DNA from: Cinclus cinclus
Taxonomy: Eukaryota; Chordata; Aves; Passeriformes; Cinclidae
Direction: 5' to 3'
NCBI RefSeq assembly: GCF_963662255.1
Contig: NC_085055.1
Location: 6,754,102 to 6,818,101, forward strand
DNA length: 64,000 nucleotides
In this document: one piece after another, positions 43,301 through 54,800 of the stretch
Layout: each line of letters begins with the position of its first letter
How positions within the stretch are numbered: the stretch's first letter is position 1
Made by a program: the position numbers and the translations under genes
Notes under the pieces: generated by a model
What the model was told of the DNA's origin: nothing
The model's input: only the letters and a program-made list of their open reading frames with translations
Databases searched by the model: none

Positions 43301-45755
43301 TCTTGGGGAGTTTGTATTGTTGCTGATGCACAAAAGGTTTTTACCTAACATCTAACCCCTGCCTAAAGGAACCATGGACTTCAGTCACTTATGTCGACCT
43401 CTGGAGTAGTGTTATGATGTCATCAGTGTTACAATTTTACACAAAATTAGGTGTGCAATTGTGTGTTAAATGGTGGTAGTTAGCTTGGATTGCTCAACTA
43501 ACGAAGCAGGCAGCATTAAAGCTGTCACATATGGACTGCTCCAGGGCACTGGCACTATAAGGCAGTCTGAAATCACTCCAACTTCACTGGGAAGAGAAGC
43601 ACCCATTTTCCTTCTCTGGCATCCCCTCACTGGGACAGACCCCCTCACCCAGCCCCCAGCCCAGTAGTGCTCCTGCAATTTGCTCTGGAACTTATAAATC
43701 TGGCTCCCTGCCCAGGGAGTCCTCCCCAGGTGTCCCTGTAGGCTCAGACAGGTGGCAGAAGCTGCTGATGACCTCCAATGTGTGCCCAAGATTTGCTTAA
43801 TTAAGAAAAGGCTCTCTAATAGCATTCACCACCATCTCCTGATGGCTCTGGGACCACTCAGGCTGTGGCAGCACAACCAGCCAGGCTTTTCTGTTATGTG
43901 ACATCTTAAAGAGTGCAGTGGCAAATACATCATTTTATTTTCCAGCATTAAGGGACTCAGAATGGGACAGGCTCAGTCCAGCATGCAGTGTGGCCCTTGG
44001 GGAATTGGTCTGACCCCTCCTGCATGGCTTGGGGCAGAAGCACCAGCTGGTTGGTCACTGTGGTGCTGTCTAAGGTAATGTGGGTAAAATCTTATCCAGA
44101 AGTGTGAGGATTTGGCTCAAGGTCTTATGAGTGAATTTTCTGACCAATATCACTATCAAAACAGTTGATGGCTATATTAATTAGACCCGAGCAGGTGCTA
44201 CTTTACCTTCTAAACTATAGTTATTTCAGGGAGGTAGTGCCTCATCTTGTTGATTATTCCCCAGTACTTAACTACAGTGGTTGGTAAGAAAGAACAAAAT
44301 TGTTCTTGGCATTCAGGCTGCAATGATGACTACAGAATCAGGGAGAGGGCTGGGGGAGATTGCCCTCCTTCCTCCTCCCTTCTTTTGGACCACCTTCTTG
44401 TCCAATTTGCTGATCACAAATTCAGCCAAAACCTTCATCAAATATTGCCACCTTTTATTTTAAGCAAGGTCTGCAAGTCCCAGTTCCAAGCCAGCATCTG
44501 AGGAGGGCAGCAGGATCCCAGCAGGGAGGAGGTGACAGGAACACCAGTTTGGCCAGTTTGCCTGGCCAGCTGCCCAAGCAGGATGTGAATTTGGCCTGAG
44601 GCTGGGTCATGGACCCTGTTGTGGGGGCTCTGGGCTGACTCCAGGTGGAATGCTGAGTCCCTTAGCACCCATCAGCCTGTCTGCACACAGATGGATTTTG
44701 GCCCCTGTCCATGTCAATCTTCCCCTGCAGCCACCTCTATGGTATTTAAGTATTCTCCTGGTTCACCACTATGCAAATATTGAAATTAGCCTTTGTATGA
44801 TTGTGGAGACAGTGACATTAGAGACTTTCTCAGATCATGTGCCTTCTCTGCTGACAGCATGAGCCATTAGGTTTATTTTTCAGTGAGGTAAAGAGTGGGC
44901 CCCAGTGTATGAAAAGTTCACAATTAAGTATTTGGTATCTGGAATATTTTTTTTCCTTAAGCTATTATCTGAATGCATTAAAAACACAAAATGTTGTGCT
45001 GTGAAAGAACGCAAAATGCAGCCTTCATAGGCCCAATTCTCAGAGACCAAGATTTTTAACTGAGCCTCACTAAAACCAGAAGAATTTAAAAGGGGCTACA
45101 AAGGGAGCCATAGCCCCACTAGCAGTTCCCATATGGCCTGAGACCCTGAGAGAAGGCAGCAGATCTCATACCCTGAAGTGAAAAAAAAAACTCCTTGGGC
45201 AGGGATCTAGCTGGTCTGGCCAAATGGCCTCAGGATAGTTATTTCTCCAAGGGAAGAGATATCTTTTTTATGTGAGTTACATTTCCACAAAATGCTGCAT
45301 TTACATGTCATACTTGTGCCTCATTCAGACACTTTCTCCGAGAGCCTCACCTTACAGAGAGCTGCAGAACAACCAAAAACCTGTAATGAGCATGTATGTG
45401 CTTAAACAATAGCCATTTTGTCCCCAGAAAGTACTGCCATAAGAACATTGGACACAGCTGTTACCTTTTCTTAAACTACTGATGATTTCTTGCCCATGGT
45501 ATGAATCCTTTGCAGCGTGGAGCAGAGCTAAGCCTGATTAGCCAGCCTCATCTTTTGCCAGTGGGGCTAATGGGATTTATTCTCCATTCTAACACACTGG
45601 TCTTTCATCCCCATTATTTTACATCTCACCTCGAGTTAACAAATGCTCCATCTTCAGAGCACATGGGGCATGGCCACAGGGCATCTGGCACTCTGGATAC
45701 TATGTGCTCTGCCACACTGGATGGGCAGTGACAAAAATTATCCCTCTTCCCCCAG
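40337..45755. other. Non-coding sequence directly upstream of the ATG exon; probably intron
   Basis: Unique sequence containing a small 14-bp tandem repeat (42188-42222) and a CTG run of four units near 40931. It ends in the polypyrimidine tract and CAG acceptor of the first KCNMB2 coding exon. No CpG-rich promoter is visible, which supports reading it as intron and not as promoter. Confidence 0.6.
42188..42222. repeat. Short tandem repeat, 14-bp unit, 2.5 copies
   Basis: AATATAGGGTATAC (42188-42201) is followed by AATATAGGGTATGT (42202-42215) and a partial AATATAG (42216-42222). The two full copies differ only at the last two bases. Confidence 0.85.
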
Positions 45756-45810
45756 GTCCTTCCATCGTCCCACTGCAGCGAGCAGAGCCAACACTGGGCA
45801 ACCCTCTAAA
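45756..45810 (+). other. KCNMB2: KCNMB2 5' UTR portion of the first coding exon
   Basis: A pyrimidine-rich tract ends in CCCAG at 45751-45755, a good splice acceptor, so this exon is probably joined to an upstream non-coding exon. The 55 bases before the start codon contain no ATG. The start has A at position -3, an adequate Kozak context. An in-frame ATG at 45643 lies in the predicted intron, upstream of the acceptor, and was not chosen. The acceptor is inferred from sequence, not from a transcript. Confidence 0.75.
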
Positions 45811-45866
45811 ATGTTTATTTGGACCAGTGGCCGGGGATCCACATCTTACAGACACGATGAGAAAAG
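45811..45866 (+). CDS. KCNMB2: KCNMB2 coding exon 1: inactivation ball
   Basis: Encodes residues 1-18 and the first two bases of codon 19 (Arg). The peptide begins MFIWTSGR and goes on to the YRHDEK stretch. The Phe-Ile-Trp triplet at 2-4 is the part that enters the BK pore in the studied mammalian protein. The donor is AAAAG/GTAAAT at 45866/45867, intron phase 2. The middle of the segment reads GRGSTSYR; I remember the mammalian form as slightly different there, so residues 9-11 look variable. Confidence 0.95.
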
Positions 45867-48800
45867 GTAAATGGCACCCGTGCAGATTGTCTCTTGTGGG
45901 TTTGAATATTTATGGGTGTGCCCCATGGCTTCTCCCCAGTGGTGGCACTGGACAAGTAGGAGGGATGCAAAGGATGTCCTCCCTGTGCCTCACAACCTGG
46001 CTGCTGCTCCCCCGGGCACAGGAGCAGCCCAGGAGTGCCAGGGTTACCGTGCCAAGCCTAAGCAGAGCAGAGGGGCAATACCAGAGCCATGGCCAAAAAC
46101 TTCCTTGCTGTCAGGACATCAGCAGCACACCGTGACCATCTGTGATTTAGGTTTAAAAGCGCACTAATCCCCAGCCACAGGAATGCAGCCCCAACCCCTT
46201 TGAAGCCTTCATCTTTTTGCAGGTGTCCTGCCTCCAGCCATCAGCCACACTGTCCCCCATCCAGATCACTGCCCCACACAGCTGTTGCACATCTGAATGA
46301 TGCATCCAGCTGCCAGAGGTGTTTTCTGGTTGTGCAGGACCACGTGTGAGGAGGAGCATGTGTGCAATACACTGCAGAGTAGCTGGAGGTTGTTCAGCTG
46401 CTTGAAAGTGAGCTGGTGGCTCACCAGCCCACTTGAGTGGTGTTGCTGGAGGGAACAGGCTGAAGGAGACAGAGGAATAAATGAGTTACTGGATCTCCCG
46501 GGGAGCAGAGAGATGTGCCAAAGAGAAGGAGAGGGAAGGAGAGGTTTGAAGTCCACAGACAAAAGCAGTGCTCAGTTGGGAATAAAAGAAATTAAATATC
46601 AGTGATGAAAGAATAATTGTCAGTAATGCTCAGACTCATCCTTCCAAAATCCCTCTCTTTTGTAGTAAGATTTGCTGGACAGCTTGTCTTGTCACAACAA
46701 GGACATATTTGCCTTTCTTTTCTTTCCTTTGCCCCTTCCCACATCTCCTTCTGTTCCTCTTGCAGCCACTATTAAACGTAAATCACTCAAGTGAAACAAA
46801 AACAGATATCAATGTATGTACAGTGCCAATTACCAAAACACACTCTTCAGTAATTCTAATGAGACATTACTGTTAGCACCTGCTTGGGAATATGCGCTCC
46901 TGATTCAGGCAGCAGAGCTGCCCTCAGGACCCTGAGATTCTTTGGAGAATTGGCCAATTCACTGAATGTTTCTGCAAAGGTTGCATAGGTGTTCAGCTCT
47001 TTGGATTATCTGATCCTAACCAGATATTTTGAAGACAAAAAGGCCAGCTTTGCAGCATGAACTTTCATTGGAGCTGGTTGTCTAAATGCCTCCTGTACTT
47101 CTGCCAGTCTCTTCTTCAACTGAATTTTCCCCAGGCTAATGTCCTTCCACATTAGAACACTGTCATGGTCCAAGGTTAGACACTTGGAGGAGATATTTAC
47201 CCACACTTTGGGCTGGCTGGAAGCTCCTTATTAGCACAGCCTATGACTCTCACCATGGCTTGAAGACAGGCTCATCAACGTGGGCTGAGGGCTCACCAGA
47301 GTCTGGCCAGTATAAATCCAGGCAGAGCTCATCCCTGTTGTCTGCAGAAACAGGGAATAGGGAGCAGCATCTCTATGCCTACACACCAGCCATGGTAAAT
47401 TCAGATATCTTGACAAACCTTCAGGTGGGTTTATTTCCCAAGAGGTTCTGTAGAGCTGCACAGAAGGACTTCTTAGTACCTTGTGAATGATTAATAAAAT
47501 GCAGGAGGGAAAGGGAGGAAAAGAAGATGGAAATAAGAGAGTGCTGATGGCAGCCTGAGGACTGCAGAGGAGAGGTGTGAACACAGAGCAAGTGCTGTTA
47601 GAGGGAGAAGCTCATCCTCCAGTGTCTGGCAGTGATTTTAACACATGTAAGGTCACCAGTGCCATCATTATACCAAACAAGTGGTGCCTTTTAGAGAAAT
47701 GACTCACCTTAAGTGACCCTTTCCCAGGAATTTTGTTCTTTATGCTTCAGACAGGAAGATTGTCATATGGATCAGCAAACCTGTCACCCAACATATGCTA
47801 CAACCACAGACTTTTGAGGGGTTGCACCATAATATTAACTGGGCTGCAATGAGCCACTTGTTCTAAAGGAATCACCTCCTCCTGGCTGGAAGGTATCCCT
47901 CAGGCATCTCTTTTTGCAGGATCAGCACCCGGATATCTGTATTTCATTGTTGTTTTAGCCATTGACAATTCCCCAGCTGCCACTTTTTATGCTTTGGAAA
48001 ACTAGTTGAGCCCTCATTCTTTCTCAGCTGTCAAAGAGGCTCTCCACACCATTGCAACCATTGAAAAACAAAGCACTGGTTTGGTTTGGTTTGGTTTGGT
48101 TTGGTTTGGTTTGGTTTGGTTTGGTTTGGTTTGGTTCTGCCCAGCCTGGTGAGGAAGAGGTGAGGAATTGAGTGAACAAATCTGTTAATATCTATAGGAA
48201 TCTGCCTACAACCATCACTAAGTCTATTCTGAGGGCTCCAGTGGGATTTGACTTTTGCCATAGGTCTACTAGCAAAAACTGGTGTAGCCAAATATACCTG
48301 TAAAGAAAAATGTAAAGAAGGTGGCTTCTGAGCAGAAAAATCCCTGAACACAGGGAATTCTGCAGATAAGATATAGTAGTTTCTGACCATTGCATTTAAG
48401 GATTTCTGATATCAGTAAACACCTCACCATGAGGTAATTTGAGCGACATCTGCATAACAACTGTGGTATCAGAGAAGTGAATGTGAATTCAAAGTCATTC
48501 TGAATTATTCAGGCAGGCAGGCAGGCATCCCTGTCTGACAAGCCCCACGACTGTGGTGCCAGAGGAGGCAATGTCTCCCTCAGTGTCACACCATGGTCCG
48601 TTTGCAACGGGAGGGCTTTGAAGATAGGTATCTGTCTTTAATTGAAATAAATAAAGTAATTGCAGGTGCCTGTTATTCTAGCTTTCCCATGAGGACACTT
48701 AGCAGTCTTTACAGAGCTCTTAGTACAGCTCATTTTGGAGCAGGAGATACAGAAGGATCTGCTGACCACATTGCAGAGGGATCCTGCATGGCAGCAGTGC

Positions 48801-51800
48801 TGTGCATGACATGGAGACATGGAGAGGGAAACCTCTGCTCTGTCCTCAGCAGGCACAGTCACAGCTGAGAACTCCTCTCTGGCATTTCAGCCTGGGGAGA
48901 GCAGCCAGTCTTTATCTGAGCAACTTGGCAGAAACAACATGGACATTTAGCAGGGGAGAGCTTCAGTTTGGAAATAATCAAGGGTACAAAGACCTTTTGT
49001 CCTTGGGGGCTGGCTTCCTATTAAATGCTTTGCACAGGTCAGGGAGGCCCTGTGTTTTGACCTGGGGCTTCCTTAAAATCCAACAGCCCCCCTCGATGTC
49101 GTGCAGGAGTTATCACAGGTAATCACACGTGTTAGATGGAGTCATTTGATGAGCAGTGTCTGGGATGCAGCGACCTGGGCTTAAACACAGCACAGCAGGC
49201 AGCTGACTGTGGCTGTGCAGCTCTGGGATCCAAAATCAGCCAGCTAAGCATGGCATTATTCCAGCTGACTGAGCAGAGAGAGGCCCCTGAGCTGTGCCAA
49301 AAGTTCACAGGTACAAGAGCCCACCCTGACACAGCTGCACTCTCATGTGCAGGCACTGCTGCTGCCCAGTGAGGGAGTTTGTGTTTGCTCTTTGTGGCCA
49401 AATCCTGGGCAAAGCATATTGTGTTCCCCAAACCAGGGATCTAAGGGGTAAAAATGTGAAGTTTTGTAAGAGCAGACGTTCCCAGTATCACACAAAGAGA
49501 ATTGGCAGCTCCCCAGTGCAGGTACAAGCATGAGGAGGAGGAGGAGGAAGAACAAGAGGAGGAGGAGGAGGAGGAAGGGCTGCTCAGCACTCTGTCCTGG
49601 GCTGTGGCAGGGCTGCTGGCATGGGCTGGCATGTGCCACACCACCACCCACCCCAGCAGGGTCACCAGGCTGACTCCTGGCAGGGATTCAGGGGAGAAGA
49701 GCCCTCAGTGAGGTGTACCAGGCTATCACTTGGCTGTTGTTCGGGACTTTGAATTACAAATATTTACAAGGGAGCAATGGAAGCAGTGCTCCAAGCCTGA
49801 CCTCTGAGGCAGAGCTTTCTTTAGTTTTATTTCCTTTGGTAGGTAAGCTTGGAAGATGCCCCTTGCAGGTGGTGACCAGCCACCTTTGCCAAGTAGTTCA
49901 TTTTCACTATACACCCTTCAGTCCATCCTTTTTTTACCTCTGATGGCATGTTCCTTGGATCCAGACCACATGGGAAACACTTGTAACCAATCTCAATTAG
50001 CTATTTGTTTTTAAATTGTCCATTTGTATCCCTTTTATGTCCAATGACATTAGTGAGTGATTGCACAGGGTCTGTTTTATGCCTACACATTGACATAAGT
50101 TATGCTGTGTGATCGTTTAATGTGCTGGAACTGCATGACAGTCTCTGCCTTCCTGTCTGCTTCCATTTGGGAGCAATGCAAATCCTAGTGGCAGCAGTTA
50201 AATACAGTTTGATAAATAATAATAGAAAAGTAACATTAGATTATTACTCTACATTACTTCTTTGAAGGCAATTGCATCTGCCAGTTTACAATATATTTTT
50301 TCTCCCAAACTGCAGAGAAAATCTTGACAGCCTGAATTACCATTTCATTTCCAACTAGGAAAACACTGACAAGCTTTAAAGGATGGTTTTGAAGAGGAAC
50401 CATGGACACCTAAAGATGTAAACTACAGTTGGGTAAAAAAATCCTCAAGGGTTCTTAGGTACAGGAGATTATTTACTGCAGTACCATCTAAGCAAGATTT
50501 TTGCTATAAAACCCCACACCATATGTGCTTTTCCTGACTATGACTCATCATCTAAATAGAAATTCAATTCCAGTCTCAGGGACTCTATGATTAAACACAT
50601 TTTTTGCTGTTGCTTCTACTGTGTTTATGTATGATTTTACATCTGTCTCATCTCTGTTTCTTTATCCTTAATAGTCAATGTAAGTTCTCTGGTTGACCTG
50701 ATTCAGTGATTTTTTTTCCCCCCACGGGTGAGTGAAACTTGGTGGCTTCAGCTTAAAGGAGTGGTGGGTTTGCAGAGCCCAAAGTGACGTTGATGTTGCT
50801 CACCTGCCATTTTGCAGACAGTAGAAGAGGAACTTCTCCCACGTGTACTACTGTGTCCATGTTATGGTGGTGCCAGGGCTCAGAGGTGTGCGGTTCACAT
50901 GCTTCGGGTGCTGCCTGGATGATTCAAAAGAACCATAACAGAAAACACAGGAGATTTTGACCAGCCTCAGGTCTGTAAGTACATTTTAAACCCACAAAGT
51001 TTGAGTGTGTTTGAAATGTACTCAAATATTTCCTTCTCCACCATTGTGTCCTCATGACCCATTGAATCATCAAAGGCTCGGAGATGAAAGAAGGACTTAT
51101 GGTTAGAAAATGCAAAGGACTCTCTGCTGAATGGGGAATGGTTTGTTGTATCTTCTTTTTCCTTTCTTTTTCTTTCTTTTTTTTTTTTTTAATCCAAGAA
51201 CAAATAGCTCTGGTGGATAATTCTCTGTGAGGGTTTTGCTGTAATGAGTAACTGGGCTTCCAAAATGCTGTTTTATGAATAAAGTAAATAAGCTCCCCAT
51301 CACAAAACCCCACAGAAATCAATTGCAAAATCCCCATAGTGTTTCATGAGCTTTGAGTCACACTCAGGGCGGAAAATTGCCCAAACCAATAGCCTGTAGT
51401 AAATCAAAAGAGAGCATGGTCCTTTCAGATAATATTAATGATGACTTTCTTCAGGCTATTTCCTACATGTGATAACATAAGATCTGTTACCCTATTCAGC
51501 TGGAGAAAAGACACCTCATACACCTGAACATCTTCTAGTGGCCTAAGATGGCACTGGCAGGTCAAATGCACCACTGGGATAATTCTCCTGAGCCAAAGAG
51601 GCTGAACCAAAGAAGTATTTACTGAGCTGGCACAAGTGTCTAATGTTTGTATTTGCTGTAAGGGTTTTTTACCTTTTCAGAAATGGCTGTAATTTATCTT
51701 GGAGATGAATAAGTTTCCACCAGGTCAGAGTGAATCTGTTGAAAAAGGACGCCTGAGGACCTTTAAGCCTTTCTCTCCCATGAGATGGGTATGGAGGTGG

Positions 51801-54800
51801 AACTGCCCACCCTGTAGAGGCTGCATTGATATTTAAATATGAACTTTACATAAGAATGTATTATTTTCAACCTCAGAAATATTTACCAAAAAATCAGGGA
51901 TCACGACCTGCTGGACAAAAGGAAAACAGTCACAGCCCTGAAAGCTGGAGAAGACCGGGCCATACTGCTGGGGCTGGCCATGATGGTGTGCTCTATCATG
52001 ATGTACTTCCTGCTGGGAATCACGCTGCTACGCTCCTACATGCAAAGGTAATTTCATGGCTGTCCCTGCTCTCACACCCTCTGCTCCAGTTGACTTCATG
52101 TGGTTTAATCTTTGGACTCTTTTTATTAAAGTTTTATAATTGTTCATTTGGACGACACAGGTCTAGATCTGCATTTCCTTGCCCCAGTATAAATTAGGCA
52201 CAGCCACAGTGAAAGCAGTTCTGGTAATGCTGGAATGAAGTGAGAGAAGAAGTAGATCCCTGTTTGACGAAATCTCGACCCACAGGCTATAGACTTGGCA
52301 CAGTTTAACACCAGCATAATATCCATATCAGCTGGCCTGCAATCTGCTGAACCTTATAAGCTTCTCAGGGGCTGTTGCTGAAAAGCCCAGACTCAGGACA
52401 AAAGAGCAAAAATTATTTTGCAACTTTGAGAAACGATATGCTTCCAAATGAAGGATGGAGAATTAATTTGGGAAAGAAATCAAGCTCTTCGTAGCATGTA
52501 GTTTTCCATGTCAGTTATTGCTTTCATTTTAACAAGTGAAATCCTCATGAAAGATAGTAATTTGCTGAAAGCCAAAGACCATCTTTCATCATTCCTGCAC
52601 TGCACTTAATTTTTCTGCAGTTTTCTCTGGCTTCCTCCTCTGTCACCAAGCAGAGAGTTTGGACTGTGATTCATTAACAACATTTGCAATCAGTTTTCAA
52701 GCATCAGTCCTATTTAAAATCCAGCTCAGACTCCAGTAAGACTGTGATGGGGTTTTTTTTCTGCTCTGATTGGTGGAGTTAAGAGAATAAAAAATGTGTA
52801 ACTGGGGATCAAAGCATTATTCTGCCATGGCCCAAACCACACTAAGGCAGGGGCACATACCTGGAATATTTTGGGTTAAACACCTCAGGCTGCTCCTTAG
52901 GCGGGTGCAAGAAATGCCTACAGATAACTGGTGTGAACATCCTCAATTATACTGATGCACCTGCATGAGAGTATTCCCTCTTGACCCTGCAGTGATAAGG
53001 AACACAGTTGAGGATGAGTTGTACTGATTTGCAGCATCTTATTTATGTGATAAAGTTATTTTTTCCTCTTTAAATCAAGGCAAAATTTAGATTTTGAAAA
53101 CTGAGATCAAGACCTGTTAGGTATCCAAGGGCATTTGCTATTCCAAATTGCTCTCCCAGATCTTTCAGCAATATCAGGATAAATTGCAGAGGCTGCTAAG
53201 GTCAAAATCGCTCACGTGGAAAGAGTTGATTTATATTATATGATATGTGAAAAAAAATGCCAGAAGATATCAAAACACCTCCAAAATATCAACTATTCCA
53301 TCTTCACAAGTCTGTGGTAGGTAGGTGCTACGTTATTACCCCCCTGCATGAATAAAACAGCAGCCAGAAAATTGAAAGTGAGGAGAAGACAGCCCAGGAG
53401 CCTTTGCTGTCACTTTTTTCCATACAGATCTCCTCAGGGGTTATTTTCCTTAACAGCAATACCCCTCCAACAAATACTGCCTGGGAGGGGGGAAAAAACC
53501 CTTTCATTCAATTCCCACTGCCCCACCCCCCAGAAAACATAACATAATTTAATATAAATGTAAAATGGAATATGCAAGCAGAATTACTGTCAAAGTAAAA
53601 CAGCAATAGAATTAGAAATCTTTGATATCACTTACTATGTAAAGCCTCTTATAGGGTTTTTTTGAGGGGCAAGCAGACCCTCATCCCCTTCATGGTAGGG
53701 CAAGACAGTCAGTTTGGGGGTGAGCTGGTGGGCTGAGCACACAAAGAGCTTTTTGCAGAGCCCTCAGTGTGCCCTTTCCCCAAGGGAAACACAGCTGTAG
53801 ATTTTTAAATGCATGCCAGCAAACATTGCTAGTACACCGCCAGGCTCCATCGTTCCAGTTTTAGCCTCTGGTGAATTGGAGATGAGATGAAATCCTCCAG
53901 AAAAGTTACAACCGCTGACTTAACCTACAGAACACTGAGCAAGCTGCCACTAGGAAAGCTTTCCTATAGGCAGAGCTGTGTGAGGCACCACTTGAGGGTT
54001 CCTATGTCTTCATGTACATGAGAATCCATACCCTGCTAATTCAAAATTGTCCTCTCAACCTTCACTTTAAATTGGCCTGGATTTTGAGTTAACTCTCAAG
54101 CCTTAGCTCAGGGTGTCCTGTCAGGCAGTACCATGTGTGTTGTACTCTCTCCAGCACAGGCTGCTCAGTTTTCTTCTCTGTCTGCTGACACCCTTTTAAA
54201 TATATACCTTCTCCGGGGTCAAAGTCCCAGTTCACTTTCCATTTATACACAGACATAAGTGAATAGGGTAATTTTGTGCCAAAGGCTAAAGTTTGGGTAC
54301 TACAGAATAAAACACTTCATGTGATGAGTGATGTGAGACATCCCAGGCTTTGCTGCAACACAGCCTCTCCTACAAGATGCTCCAGGTATATCTCTGATGG
54401 GAAGACTGAGATGGCTTTAGTGCTTATTTGCCTATTCTTGCCTCGCTCTAATGTCTCCTTTTTTCCTGCTCAGTGTCTGGACAGAAGAGACTCAGTGCTC
54501 ACTTCTCAATGCATCCATCACAGAAACCTTTAACTGCTCATTTAACTGCGGTCCAGAGTGCTGGAAAATCTCTCAGTACCCCTGCCTGCAGGTGTATGTT
54601 AATCTCACCTCTTCTGGCCAGAAGCTTCTACTCTACCACACCGAGGAAACAATGAAAATTAATTCTGAGGTAGGAGCACAGAATCAAATTTGTTCCTAAA
54701 TGGGTTTCTGGAGGGCTTCTCATCTCATTACATCCATTCCTCACTTTAAAGCAATATAGCACTTCCAGCTGCTGCTTCACTGATAAATACAGAGCAGAGA

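Larger units (their letters stand above)
45867..51876 (+). other. KCNMB2: KCNMB2 intron after coding exon 1 (6010 bp)
   Basis: Starts GTAAAT and ends in a weakly pyrimidine-rich stretch finishing CTCAG. It contains a (GGTTT)11 array, a GAG-rich tract around 49532-49577, a short AGGC repeat (48511-48526) and a C/T-then-T-rich stretch at 51151-51190. I saw no exon, RNA gene or recognisable transposon in the remainder. Confidence 0.85.

Noticed and set aside
45643..45810. In-frame upstream ATG that would extend the KCNMB2 N-terminus
   Set aside because: It lies upstream of the splice acceptor at 45755, and a longer N-terminus would bury the inactivation ball that must sit at the free end.
49502..49711. 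Glutamate-rich open frame
   Set aside because: Arises from the GAG trinucleotide tract and has no flanking coding signal.
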